This document shows, in pieces, positions 7,910 through 16,077 of a DNA stretch of 64,000 nucleotides. The notes below the pieces were generated by a model, which saw only the letters and a list, made by a program, of their open reading frames with translations, ran no database searches and had not been told where the DNA came from. The first letter of the stretch is position 1. Each line of letters opens with the position of its first letter. The DNA is taken from positions 294,259 to 358,258 of the forward strand of contig NZ_JBMMUF010000004.1 in the NCBI RefSeq assembly GCF_049257235.1, in the 5' to 3' direction. The position numbers and the translations under genes are program-made. Source of the stretch: Pseudoalteromonas sp049257235. GTDB taxonomy: Bacteria > Pseudomonadota > Gammaproteobacteria > Enterobacterales > Alteromonadaceae.

Positions 7910-8467
7910 ATGAGCTTTGAAGCTACGCAAATATTTGATTTCTTCTCTACAGTTCAATTCGTAGACCTTATCGTTTTGTTTGTGAACTGGGGCCTTATGA
8001 TGGCTGTATTATTCAATCTTGTAAGTTACTCAGAACCTTGCAACCGGAAATATTCAGCGCTGTGGATCAGCATAATAGTTAGCATCTCCTATTTAACTTC
8101 ATCACAATTTGAATTTGGCATTGAGAGATATTTGGCTTGGGCTGCAGCTGATCTGCTCACTATTGCGATAATAGTGCTCATTCAGTCTAATAAACATAAG
8201 CCTCCAGCATTCTATTACTCTATTGGATGCCTAATCGTTAATTGTATATTGCAATTACTGATGCACATTGATTATCACTTTAGCAAAGAGTTTGGGTTTT
8301 GGTGGTTTTGGGCTATTTATTCTATCGGCGTAAACCTAATCGATGTGATACTTATACTTAGTCTTATATTAAATCGTGACTTTTTAAACATAGAGAGAGT
8401 TTATAGTCGAATTATATTTCGGTTTACTGACAGCTCAAGTTTGAGAGATACAATAGATAAGAATTGA
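7910..8467 (+). CDS. Uncharacterised five-helix membrane protein, array copy 2
   Basis: About 185 residues from the ATG at 7910, chosen because AAGGG lies 7 bases upstream; a TTG at 7889 would add seven residues without a binding site. It carries the family landmarks: FVNWGLMMAVLFNLVSYSEP, SISYLTSSQF, AADLLTI, PPAFYYSIG, MHIDYH, WWFWAIYSIGVNLIDV and LNRDFL. It has an N-terminal extension of roughly 15 residues compared with copies 3 and 4. It is followed by a 148-base gap before copy 3. Function unknown. Confidence 0.75.
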   Translation: MSFEATQIFDFFSTVQFVDLIVLFVNWGLMMAVLFNLVSYSEPCNRKYSALWISIIVSISYLTSSQFEFGIERYLAWAAADLLTIAIIVLIQSNKHKPPAFYYSIGCLIVNCILQLLMHIDYHFSKEFGFWWFWAIYSIGVNLIDVILILSLILNRDFLNIERVYSRIIFRFTDSSSLRDTIDKN

Positions 8468-8493
8468 TTATCGAACCATTTCGTTCGAGTAAT
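8467..8493. other. Inverted repeat in the gap between array copies 2 and 3
   Basis: TCGAAC (8471-8476) pairs with GTTCGA (8483-8488) across six bases, extended by ATTA and TAAT on the outside with one bulged base. It lies directly after the stop of copy 2 and before a possible -35 box (TTGACT at 8497). It may separate two transcription units (copies 1-2 and 3-4). There is no T tract. Confidence 0.35.
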
Positions 8494-8615
8494 AATTTGA
8501 CTGGATTGTACACACTCAATAAAAGTTTAAGCATAATCCCATTTTTGCAATTTTTACTCAGCCGTGAATTCAGCGATTCACACTTGGCTAGAAATAAAAG
8601 ACAGAGGCTATTTTA

Positions 8616-9140
8616 GTGTTTTTTGTGGGTGTAGAGTTAGGACAACTTATAGCGACTTTCATAAATTGGGGATTTATGATGGCGCTGCTGTACAACTTGG
8701 TATGCTTTACCGACTCCTCCACTAGAGCGCATAACCCCATCCTTATTACTTTAGCCATTAGTCTTTCCTACCTCAGTACTTCCTTTATCGAATTCGATTA
8801 CTATGTGTATGGTATTTGGGCCATCGCAGACCTTATGACAGTTTTGCTTTTGTTCTTTCTACCCCTAAGAGGAACAAGGCTCCCTGCGCTGCATTATTGC
8901 TACTTTGGTTTAACCGTTAACGCCCTTTTGCATTTAGCAATGTATTTAGACTCATTTTTAATCGGCAACTTTTCAGTCTGGTGGCTATGGAGTATCTATT
9001 CGATAGCTATAAACATTAATGATGTCATCATGATTTTAGCGCTAATAATAAACAAAGATTTCTTGGGACTTATTAGGCTGTCTAATCTTTTTTGGGGAAG
9101 GCTGAATAAAGGTAGACGAGCAAACATGGGAGCCAATTAG
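8616..9140 (+). CDS. Uncharacterised five-helix membrane protein, array copy 3
   Basis: 174 residues from a GTG at 8616, preceded by AGAGG. Landmarks: FINWGFMMALLYNLV (residues 15-29), ISLSYLSTSF near residue 48, AIADLMTV near residue 70, LPALHYCYFGLTVNALLH near residue 88, YLDSFL, WWLWSIYSIAININDVIMI near residue 125 and NKDFLGL. Five hydrophobic segments are predicted by eye, with basic residues in the loop after helix 1 and in the tail. It is closest to copy 4. Four intramembrane or membrane-edge acidic and Asn residues are kept in all copies, suggesting a conserved function rather than mere hydrophobicity. Confidence 0.75.
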   Translation: MFFVGVELGQLIATFINWGFMMALLYNLVCFTDSSTRAHNPILITLAISLSYLSTSFIEFDYYVYGIWAIADLMTVLLLFFLPLRGTRLPALHYCYFGLTVNALLHLAMYLDSFLIGNFSVWWLWSIYSIAININDVIMILALIINKDFLGLIRLSNLFWGRLNKGRRANMGAN

Positions 9141-9635
9141 TTGTACATCGATAGAGAGTTAGCCCTTTTGTTCACCGCGTTTGTGAACTGGGGATTCATG
9201 ATGGCGCTGTTATACAACATGGTCAGCTATTCTGAGCCTCGCAAAAGAGCTGCTTCTCCTTTGTGGTTGTGCTTAGTTATAAACCTGTCTTATCTGAGCA
9301 CCTCGTTTTTGGATATTGGAGCGACTATTTATATTGTCTACCCAATTGCGGACTTACTCACTGTCGCTGTGCTTATTTTTGTTCAAAATGGCAGGGTTAA
9401 AATCCCTGCGCTCTATTATTGTGTCTTTGGGCTATCGGCAAATGCCTCACTAAATGTCAGTCTGTATGTAGATCTCGTGCTTGTGCAAAATGGCGAGCCT
9501 TGGTGGCTTTGGTCGCTCTATTCCATTGGCATCAACGTGAATGATGCCATGATGATAATCGCGTTGATTGTGAATAAAGATTACTTGGGGCTGTGCCGCG
9601 CTGGCCGCTATTTAAAAGCGGTGTTCCAGCGCTAA
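9141..9635 (+). CDS. Uncharacterised five-helix membrane protein, array copy 4
   Basis: 164 residues from a TTG that directly abuts the TAG of copy 3; GGGAG about 8 bases upstream supports this start and suggests translational coupling. Landmarks: FVNWGFMMALLYNMVSYSEP, INLSYLSTSF, IADLLTV, IPALYYCVFGL, SLYVDL, WWLWSLYSIGINVNDAMMI and VNKDYLGL. The basic loop EPRKRA after helix 1 and the basic tail predict N-out, C-in topology with five helices. Its last 24 bases overlap the 3' end of the convergent Wzi-like gene. No known family recognised. Confidence 0.75.
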   Translation: MYIDRELALLFTAFVNWGFMMALLYNMVSYSEPRKRAASPLWLCLVINLSYLSTSFLDIGATIYIVYPIADLLTVAVLIFVQNGRVKIPALYYCVFGLSANASLNVSLYVDLVLVQNGEPWWLWSLYSIGINVNDAMMIIALIVNKDYLGLCRAGRYLKAVFQR

Positions 9636-11003
9636 ACTAAGAGCAGTATGTGTGTCTGATGATGAAGTTGTTTCTTCCTGCCAAATATGTCCTGTAAGTT
9701 GCACTAGCATACCGAACACACCTTGCTGGTATCCTAGCTCTAGCCGAGTGATATCCAAGTCTGTGTCGTTATTTTTGATGTGCCCCAGCTTTATATGGCC
9801 TGCGTAACCACCCACACGATGATAATACGTCCCCCAAGTCACGGCTTCGCTGTTGCTGCCAATTGTCGGGCCTAGATTCTGCTCTCTATGTTGGTAGCCT
9901 TGAGCAACCTCGATATTACCATAGTTGCAATTGTAATCAGGTGCTTGGTTGATACATTGGCTTTGAGTGTCAGTATATTCTAGGTAGCTTGTTAACAGTG
10001 ACTCAGAGGTGCCATAGTGAGATTGAACTCCTAAAGTAAACGCGCCATCTTCAGCGACTAAGGCAGACTCAACATGCCCTGCATACTCTGCATAAATAGC
10101 CACAGGCCAAGAGCCGAGGGTGCTTGAGTATTTGAAATCTATCGCACTGAGCTTTTGTTCATCCGCAACAGCCACGGTGATAGTATCGACGGGGAAGTGC
10201 AGCCAGTCAGAGTGGGTTTGGCTCAAGCCAACCTCTAAACCTTGTATGGGCGTACTGCTAAAGCGCCACCCCCAAAAGTCACCGTCTTCCACTTTAACAT
10301 CAGCTATCTTATTGATTTGATTTTGTTGTTTGGCACCAAGGGCCGTAAAGCTCCACGGCCCAATAAATGAAAGCCAACTCGGGCCCTCATAACCACTGTC
10401 GTGGCGCGTCAAACGTACAGCTTTCATAGCTTGTGCATTATTTGATAGCACCAATGGGTTTTCTTGGCTTGGCCCCCACCAGTGAGTTATTTTCTCCGCG
10501 CTGAGTGACCAGTTCCCCAATAGAGCCGCAAGATAACTGCCATCGTAGTCAACATACTTTCCATCTAGCGCATCATCACGATAATTCACGCTGACCTTGG
10601 CGCTTACAGTTTTACCTGTGATTTGTCCGCTTGTTTCAATGCCGCTTTTTGCTCGGTTACGTGGTCCAAACCCTTGCCATGTTTCTGGCTTGGAGTTGGC
10701 AAAAGCTCGCACCTTTGAGCTGGAGTCTTGTTTGGCAAACTTCAGCGCATGCTGCAAATGATAATAGGCAAATTGTGCTTGTGGTTCGAGAGTATGCACT
10801 GGCACTGCATGCAAATCAGAGATAATACCTTTCCACATTAAAGGGTAAGTATTAACAGGGCGTTTGATTACATTATAATTTACGAGCACTTCTACAGAGT
10901 GGCGAAGTTGTGCTGATTCAGTTCCAATCCATGGGGAGGCGATAGCCTGCATTGGTAACAATAGCGCGCCAATTACCAATGTACGTCGTGTAGTTAATGC
11001 CAT
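9612..11003 (-). CDS. Wzi-like capsule assembly outer-membrane protein
   Basis: A 463-residue exported protein with an N-terminal signal peptide (cleavage probably after QAIAS). The segment ITHWWGPSQENPLVLSNNA near residue 165 and the alternating beta-strand pattern through to the C-terminal LALEHRF fit the Wzi family (capsule assembly proteins, 18-strand outer-membrane barrels that hold polysaccharide at the cell surface). The last residue is Phe, as usual for an outer-membrane barrel. Its ATG overlaps the coaD stop (TAATG), so the two are co-translated, although no functional link is obvious. Its 3' end overlaps the convergent membrane-protein gene by 24 bases. No capsule cluster is present nearby. 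Confidence 0.8.
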   Translation of the reverse strand: MALTTRRTLVIGALLLPMQAIASPWIGTESAQLRHSVEVLVNYNVIKRPVNTYPLMWKGIISDLHAVPVHTLEPQAQFAYYHLQHALKFAKQDSSSKVRAFANSKPETWQGFGPRNRAKSGIETSGQITGKTVSAKVSVNYRDDALDGKYVDYDGSYLAALLGNWSLSAEKITHWWGPSQENPLVLSNNAQAMKAVRLTRHDSGYEGPSWLSFIGPWSFTALGAKQQNQINKIADVKVEDGDFWGWRFSSTPIQGLEVGLSQTHSDWLHFPVDTITVAVADEQKLSAIDFKYSSTLGSWPVAIYAEYAGHVESALVAEDGAFTLGVQSHYGTSESLLTSYLEYTDTQSQCINQAPDYNCNYGNIEVAQGYQHREQNLGPTIGSNSEAVTWGTYYHRVGGYAGHIKLGHIKNNDTDLDITRLELGYQQGVFGMLVQLTGHIWQEETTSSSDTHTALSLALEHRF

Positions 11004-11482
11004 TATGATAGTTTGTCCTGTAATGCTTTGGCGACAACGGGAGCAACGAACTCTGACACATTGCCTCCGTGCAACGCAACCTCTTTGACGAGGGTGGAAG
11101 AGATAAAGGTATTTTCTTCTGCGGGAGTTAAAAATACACTTTCTAAATCTGGATTGAGCCTACGATTCATGTTGGCAAGCTGAAACTCATATTCAAAATC
11201 TGATACGGCGCGAATGCCTCGTACAAGCACATTAGCGCGCTGGGTTTTGGCTAATTCAGCGAGCAAACCGGTAAATCCAATGACACTTACATTGTCTAAA
11301 TGAGCCACGATTTGTTCTGCTAAATCAACGCGTTCGTCCAAAGAGAAGCAAGGCTTTTTATTCGGATTATGGGCGATGGCAACAATCACCTTGTCGAACA
11401 TTTTGGCTGCTCGCTCGATGAGGTCAAGATGGCCATTTGTCATTGGGTCAAATGTGCCTGGATACAGTGCGGTAACCTTCAT
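11003..11482 (-). CDS. coaD: Phosphopantetheine adenylyltransferase
   Basis: Fourth step of coenzyme A synthesis: transfers AMP from ATP to 4'-phosphopantetheine to give dephospho-CoA. The protein begins MKVTALYPGTFDPMTNGH, containing the nucleotidyltransferase TxGH motif, and has the second signature ISSTLVKEV near residue 125. An ATG four codons further upstream is in frame, but the family begins with MKVTALYPG, so 11482 is preferred; length is then about 159 residues, normal for CoaD. It is followed by the Wzi-like gene in a stop-start overlap. Confidence 0.95.
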   Translation of the reverse strand: MKVTALYPGTFDPMTNGHLDLIERAAKMFDKVIVAIAHNPNKKPCFSLDERVDLAEQIVAHLDNVSVIGFTGLLAELAKTQRANVLVRGIRAVSDFEYEFQLANMNRRLNPDLESVFLTPAEENTFISSTLVKEVALHGGNVSEFVAPVVAKALQDKLS

Positions 11483-11633
11483 GGTCAATCTCATTTTTTT
11501 AATAATTGCTAAGTGTATTTTATCAATGTTTACATCTGTTGACAGCCCCTAAAATACCTACACATCCTATGATTGTTATGGGCTGCAAACATTGTTTATA
11601 CTGGCTGCTAAACCCATGTAGTAAAAGTGTCAT

Positions 11634-12284
11634 ATGAGTACCAAGGAACGCATAATTCAAGCAAGCATTGAGCTGTTTAACATTCACGGTGAGCGAGCAA
11701 TTACAACTAACCATATCGCAGCGCACCTTGGCATTAGTCCAGGTAATTTGTATTACCATTTTAAGAATAAAGAAGATATTTTACGACACATTTTTTCTTT
11801 GTATCGTAATCACTTAGATACTCAGTTTAAACCATTGCAAGATGAAGTTGATGTGTTGTCACAGTTGACTCATTACTTCGATGCATTGTTTGAGCTGATG
11901 TGGAAGTTTCACTTCTTTTACGACAACATGACCGACATATTAGCGCGCGATGCTGGGCTAAAGTCTGACTATATCGCTTTCCAAGAGCGTCTATTCGATC
12001 AAGTAAAAGACATTGTGCTTGAATTGGATAACAAAGGGATTGTGGTCATTTCAGAACATGAGGCATCAGAATTAACACACATGTTGAAGTTAACCGTGAG
12101 CTTCTGGACTCCTTACATCAAGGCACGTCGCCAAAGCGGCGAGCTTAATCGCGAAGATATCTTGCAAGGTTTGATGAAGGTTGTGACCTTGTTTTCTGCG
12201 TTTGCAACACCTGAGGGTAAAGAGCAGCTAGCAGAACTCAAAACTAATTATCTGCAAAGTAAGCAGCAAAGCTCTGAGGCATAA
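11634..12284 (+). CDS. TetR/AcrR family transcriptional regulator
   Basis: 216 residues. Residues 1-50 form the TetR helix-turn-helix: TKERIIQASIELFNIHGERAITTNHIAAHLGISPGN (first half) then LYYHFKNKEDILRHIF. The rest is an all-helical ligand-binding and dimerisation region ending in a polar tail. It diverges from coaD and precedes thiI. The ligand and targets are unknown; coaD-wzi divergently next door are possible but not demonstrated targets. The ribosome binding site before the ATG is weak. Confidence 0.9.
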   Translation: MSTKERIIQASIELFNIHGERAITTNHIAAHLGISPGNLYYHFKNKEDILRHIFSLYRNHLDTQFKPLQDEVDVLSQLTHYFDALFELMWKFHFFYDNMTDILARDAGLKSDYIAFQERLFDQVKDIVLELDNKGIVVISEHEASELTHMLKLTVSFWTPYIKARRQSGELNREDILQGLMKVVTLFSAFATPEGKEQLAELKTNYLQSKQQSSEA

Positions 12285-12402
12285 ATCGCCGTCATTCGCT
12301 ATTATTTCCGTAAGCGTGTGGTTTTGATATAATCGCGCGCTTCGAATCTATGGGCTCACATTTACTGTTATTAATGCCCAACTGAGCTGCTGCGAGTATG
12401 TC

Positions 12403-13860
12403 ATGATCAAGTTTATTGTTAAGTTGCACCCGGAAATTGCGATCAAGAGTAAGTCTGTTCGTAAACGTTTCACCAAAGTGTTGGAAAACAACATCAAGAT
12501 CATGATGCGTCGTATCGACGAGCAGGTCAAAGTGCGTAATAACTGGGATAACCTCACTGTTGAATCGCACGCGCAAGAACCTCATATTCGCAGTGATATG
12601 GCCGACGCGCTAGGGCGTATTCCGGGTATCGTGCAGTTTAATGAAGTGACTGAGGTTGAATTTACAACCTTAGATGACATCTACCAACAGGCACAAAAAC
12701 TGCTCGCACACCAAATTGTGGGTAAATCATTCTGTGTGCGTTGTAAGCGCCAAGGTAATCATGATTTCACTTCTACTGATGTTGAGCGCTATGTTGGTGG
12801 CGGCTTAAATCAGCATGTAGAAGGAGCTCGTGTACAACTTAGCCGTCCACAAGTCACTGTTAAAATTGAGATTAAAGATCAGCGCGCGTATATCGTAACG
12901 CATGCTCATCGTGGTATGGGCGGTTTCCCACTACCAACGCAAGAAGATGTGCTGTCGTTAATGTCTGGCGGTTTTGACTCGGGCGTGGCCAGTTACCAAA
13001 TGATCCGTAAAGGAGCACGTACACACTTCTTGTTCTTTAATCTTGGCGGCGCGGCACATGAAATTGGTGTAAAGCAGGCAAGTCACTACCTATGGTCACA
13101 ATTTAGCTCTACACACAAAGTAAAATTCATCACCGTTGATTTTGAACCTGTGGTTGCAGAGATCCTAGAGAATATCGAAGATTCACAAATGGGTGTGGTA
13201 CTCAAGCGTATGATGATGCGTGCAGGTAGCAAGGTGGCAGAAAAACTTAATATTGCTGCATTGGTAACCGGAGAAAGTATCGGTCAGGTGTCGAGCCAAA
13301 CACTGGCTAACTTGAGCGTTATTGACCGAGTAACAGACACGCTTATTTTGCGCCCGCTCATCCAGCACGATAAACAAGACATCATTGATATTGCTCGTGC
13401 TATTGGTACATCAGAAATGGCGGAAGCAATGCCTGAGTATTGCGGTGTTATTTCACGTAAACCAACAGTGAAAGCCAAGCTTGATGTGATTGAAAAGCAA
13501 GAACAAAACTTCGATTTTGATATCTTAGATAGCGTGGTTGAGAATGCCACAGTAATTGATATTCGCGACATTGATACTGAGGCGAAAGAAGAAGTCAAAG
13601 AAGCAGAATCAGCTTCTCAATTACCTAAAGGTGCGGTTGTCGTTGATATTCGCTCACCTGAAGAGGAAGATGCCAACCCACTTGAGCTTGATGGTGTAGA
13701 AGTTATTCATCTGCCATTTTTCCGTTTGGCAACACAGTTCGGTGACTTGCCGCAAGATAAAGAGTATTACTTGTATTGCGCGAAAGGCGTAATGAGCCAA
13801 TTACAGGCGCTGATTTTACATGAAAATGGTTTCAAAACCGTTAAAGTTTACCGCCCTTAA
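12403..13860 (+). CDS. thiI: tRNA 4-thiouridine sulfurtransferase with rhodanese domain
   Basis: Adenylates and thiolates U8 of tRNAs and supplies sulfur for thiamine synthesis. The 485-residue protein has a THUMP region (residues about 60-165), the PP-loop MSGGFDSGVASY near residue 187, the cysteine in PEYCGVISRKPTVKAK near residue 345 and a C-terminal rhodanese domain with the catalytic YCAKGVMSQLQA near residue 457. Both cysteines that form the catalytic disulfide in E. coli ThiI are present, so this is the full-length enterobacterial type. Its 3' end overlaps panE by 20 bases, convergently. Confidence 0.97.
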   Translation: MIKFIVKLHPEIAIKSKSVRKRFTKVLENNIKIMMRRIDEQVKVRNNWDNLTVESHAQEPHIRSDMADALGRIPGIVQFNEVTEVEFTTLDDIYQQAQKLLAHQIVGKSFCVRCKRQGNHDFTSTDVERYVGGGLNQHVEGARVQLSRPQVTVKIEIKDQRAYIVTHAHRGMGGFPLPTQEDVLSLMSGGFDSGVASYQMIRKGARTHFLFFNLGGAAHEIGVKQASHYLWSQFSSTHKVKFITVDFEPVVAEILENIEDSQMGVVLKRMMMRAGSKVAEKLNIAALVTGESIGQVSSQTLANLSVIDRVTDTLILRPLIQHDKQDIIDIARAIGTSEMAEAMPEYCGVISRKPTVKAKLDVIEKQEQNFDFDILDSVVENATVIDIRDIDTEAKEEVKEAESASQLPKGAVVVDIRSPEEEDANPLELDGVEVIHLPFFRLATQFGDLPQDKEYYLYCAKGVMSQLQALILHENGFKTVKVYRP

Positions 13861-14752
13861 TACGCTGGTAATACCTTTGGTTAATTGGCGCAGCAAGACC
13901 ATATTGCTGCGCTTTTCGTAAGATATAACCACACATCGCATCTATCTCGGTTTCTTTGCCGTTGCGCTTATCTTGAAGCATTGAACAGTGGTTCTCGGCA
14001 GTATTTGCCATCACCTGGTATGCGGTATTGAGTGCATCAGTAAGGCTCATACTTACGCCTTGTGCATCGGCAACATGCAGGGCCTCTTGAAGTAATGCGA
14101 ATACGTCGCTGGCATAACGCGGTGAACGCACGCCACCATTACGTTCTGAGTAATATGCTGCTATTGGGTTAATTGCTAAATTTATTAGTAGCTTATGCCA
14201 ACGAGCGCGATTGATATCCTCGCTTTTTTGAAGATTAGGAAGCAGGCTTTGCCAGCGCACGAACTGCTGATTTAGCGTGTTCATTGCTGCTGTGTTAACA
14301 GCACCAATGATGCTCGCTCCTTGACTAACATGTACTACTTCAGCTTCTAATGGCTTAAACGCGGCTTGTTGAGTGAGCATAAAATACAGGCTTTGCTTAG
14401 CAGTCAGTAATGCCTCAAGTTCGGCAGTATCACTCATGCCATTATGGCTTACAACAATGTGCGCGTTTGGATGCAGCTTTTCAGTTAATTCAAGCAGCGC
14501 AGCTTTAATCTGGTGTGCCTTAGCGAACAGCCATAGCTCTGTAATCGATGCCGCTGCAATATTGTGGCTTTGCATAACGTTGTGAATTTGAAGTGCTGAA
14601 CTAGCGCCTTGATGCGTGTACGTAAATTGGCTAGGGTGGTGCGCTTTGGTTATTAAGGTGACAGGGCGCTGTGCGCTAAACTGATGAGCAAAGCTAAGCC
14701 CCAATGCACCGGGGCCGAGAATATAAACTGGGTCTAAACGTTTTTCTGGCAT
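13841..14752 (-). CDS. panE: 2-dehydropantoate 2-reductase (ketopantoate reductase)
   Basis: Reduces ketopantoate to pantoate with NADPH, the second step of pantothenate synthesis. The reading frame is open from 14860, but the family start fits the ATG at 14752, which gives MPEKRLDPVYILGPGALGLSF with the GxGxxG nucleotide loop close to the N-terminus. The catalytic Lys/Asn region is visible as HKLLINLAINPIAAYYSERNGG. With this start the protein has about 303 residues, normal for PanE. It overlaps the upstream VanZ-like gene by 19 bases and thiI by 20 bases at the 3' end. panB and panC lie separately at 38927-40586. Confidence 0.9.
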   Translation of the reverse strand: MPEKRLDPVYILGPGALGLSFAHQFSAQRPVTLITKAHHPSQFTYTHQGASSALQIHNVMQSHNIAAASITELWLFAKAHQIKAALLELTEKLHPNAHIVVSHNGMSDTAELEALLTAKQSLYFMLTQQAAFKPLEAEVVHVSQGASIIGAVNTAAMNTLNQQFVRWQSLLPNLQKSEDINRARWHKLLINLAINPIAAYYSERNGGVRSPRYASDVFALLQEALHVADAQGVSMSLTDALNTAYQVMANTAENHCSMLQDKRNGKETEIDAMCGYILRKAQQYGLAAPINQRYYQRIKGGKL

Positions 14753-15084
14753 TGCTTTTGCCACACATAATGAAGCATAAAGTAACTTGCAGCCCCCGCT
14801 GCATCGGCGACGAAATCGGCCATGGAAGCTTGTCTGTGTGGTAGCATGTCTTGCATCCACTCAACAGCAGCGCCATATAAGCACAGTAATACAATTTGTG
14901 CCGCTAACGGAATGCGAAAGGCTTTATCCATAATAAAGGCAAGCACGAAAAAGATGCCAAAGTGCGCCACCTTATCGATATGTGGAAACAGGTTTATTGC
15001 TGCACCTTTCACCTCTTTAGCGAACAAAGCGGTGCATACGACTAAACTCACTAAAAATAACCCTTGATAAACCCGCCGTGTCAC
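14734..15084 (-). CDS. VanZ-like small membrane protein
   Basis: 116 residues with three to four hydrophobic segments and the VanZ-type sequence INLFPHIDKVAHFGIFFVLA followed by AAVEWMQDMLPHRQASMADFVADAAGA. The conserved H-x-x-A-H-F and the E-x-x-Q motif near the third helix are the family hallmarks. VanZ relatives include a teicoplanin-resistance factor, but most chromosomal copies have no known role. The start is a GTG at 15084 with AAAGG upstream. It overlaps the panE start, so the two are probably co-transcribed. Confidence 0.85.
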   Translation of the reverse strand: MTRRVYQGLFLVSLVVCTALFAKEVKGAAINLFPHIDKVAHFGIFFVLAFIMDKAFRIPLAAQIVLLCLYGAAVEWMQDMLPHRQASMADFVADAAGAASYFMLHYVWQKQCQKNV

Positions 15085-15214
15085 TATTTCTGCCTTTAAT
15101 AATCATTAAACGCTGGCAGTATAACAAACTAAAAACTGAATTCACCGTGTACTTATGCACAAAATGTGAAATCTCAGGGTATAATCACAACAAATTTAAG
15201 TTTAGGAGAGCCTT

Positions 15215-15697
15215 ATGCCTTCATTTGATATCGTTTCAGAAATCGATATGAGCGAAGCTAAAAATGCCGTTGAAAACGCTAAACGTGAACTAGAAACACG
15301 TTTTGATTTTCGTGGAGTAGACGCAAAAATTGAGCTTCACAATGAACACATTGAACTGACGGCAGAAGCCGAGCAACAAGTGATGCAGTTGTTCGATATT
15401 TTCGCGAACAAGGCGTCAAAGCGTGGCCTTGATGTGAACAGTTTCGAAATTCAAAAAGCGGATCTGCACGGTAAATACGTGACTCGAAACGTGACCATGA
15501 AGCAAGGTATTGCTAAAGATGTTGCTAAGAAAGTGGTAAAAACTATCAAAGATAGCAAAATCAAAGTGCAAGCTGCTATTCAAGGTGAAGAAGTGCGTGT
15601 AACGGGTAAAAAGCGTGATGACTTGCAAGAAGTGATGCAGCTTATCCGTGGAGCCGATTTAGGTCAGCCTTTCCAGTTTAAGAACTTCCGCGACTGA
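15215..15697 (+). CDS. yajQ: YajQ family nucleotide-binding protein
   Basis: 160 residues matching the YajQ (DUF520) family over its whole length: PSFDIVSEIDMSEAKNAVEN at the start, RFDFRGVDAKIEL, and KVQAAIQGEEVRVTGKKRDDLQ near the end. Members are small cytoplasmic proteins with two ferredoxin-like folds; some bind cyclic di-GMP or other nucleotides. AGGAG lies 7 bases before the ATG. A strong hairpin follows at 15713-15740. Confidence 0.95.
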   Translation: MPSFDIVSEIDMSEAKNAVENAKRELETRFDFRGVDAKIELHNEHIELTAEAEQQVMQLFDIFANKASKRGLDVNSFEIQKADLHGKYVTRNVTMKQGIAKDVAKKVVKTIKDSKIKVQAAIQGEEVRVTGKKRDDLQEVMQLIRGADLGQPFQFKNFRD

Positions 15698-15712
15698 TCA
15701 GCCCTTTGCCTG

Positions 15713-15740
15713 CAAGGTCAATGCTCTGCCATTGACCTTG
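15713..15740 (+). terminator. Hairpin after yajQ
   Basis: CAAGGTCAATG (15713-15723) is perfectly complementary to CATTGACCTTG (15730-15740) with a six-base loop, 16 bases after the yajQ stop. The following bases are A/T-rich but not a pure T run. Confidence 0.5.
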
Positions 15741-15776
15741 TACGTTAATTTAATTCAAGAGCCTTGAATATAATTC

Positions 15777-15804
15777 GTCAATGGAAGTATAGACGTCCAT
15801 TGAC
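15777..15804. repeat. Second hairpin sharing its core with the yajQ terminator
   Basis: GTCAATGGA (15777-15785) pairs perfectly with TCCATTGAC (15796-15804) across ten bases. The CATTGAC core and the following CTTG are also in the 3' arm of the hairpin at 15713-15740, so the two look like diverged copies of one element. Confidence 0.5.
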
Positions 15805-15868
15805 TTGTTCCCCTCATCTGTGCACAATGTCGTCGACTTGTTATGGTGCCCTGTAGTATCAACTACTT

Positions 15869-15932
15869 AATATCAATTCTGTTAAATATGTGAGCTTGCT
15901 CGAATGAGCAACTATTTAACTGAGTTGGTATT
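15869..15932. repeat. Imperfect 64-bp palindromic repeat upstream of the riboswitch
   Basis: The left arm at 15869-15888 (AATATCAATTCTGTTAAATA) is complementary at 17 of 20 positions to the right arm at 15913-15932; inside lies a further TTGCTC-GAAT-GAGCAA stem. The left arm is 17/20 identical to 33072-33091, so this is probably one copy of a dispersed element. The right arm merges with the 5' side of the cobalamin riboswitch. Confidence 0.5.
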
Positions 15933-16072
15933 TTTTTGGGGATAATCGGGAAGTAGGTGCGAATCCTACGCTGCCCCCGCAACGGTGATTTTGGTTTAGG
16001 CCAATCAGTCCGGAGACCGGCCATAGCATTTAATTCACCATTGTTCCTGTGCGGTGGGCGCAGGTTAAGGGA
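15920..16072 (+). promoter_or_regulatory. Cobalamin (B12) riboswitch
   Basis: Class landmarks are clear: GGGAAGTAGGTGCGAATCC around 15948-15966, the very conserved CTGCCCCCGCAACGGTG at 15971-15987, and AGTCCGGAGACCGGCC at 16007-16022. A hairpin CCTGTGC/GCGCAGG at 16046-16064 sits directly before the btuB ribosome binding site (TTAAGGG, 16065-16071), so adenosylcobalamin binding is expected to block translation initiation, as for E. coli btuB. The 5' limit is approximate because a palindromic repeat abuts it. Confidence 0.95.
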
Positions 16073-16077
16073 TTTAC

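Noticed and set aside
14753..14860. Longer panE start at 14860
   Set aside because: The added 36 residues come before the nucleotide-binding loop, are unrelated to the family, and overlap the VanZ-like coding region.
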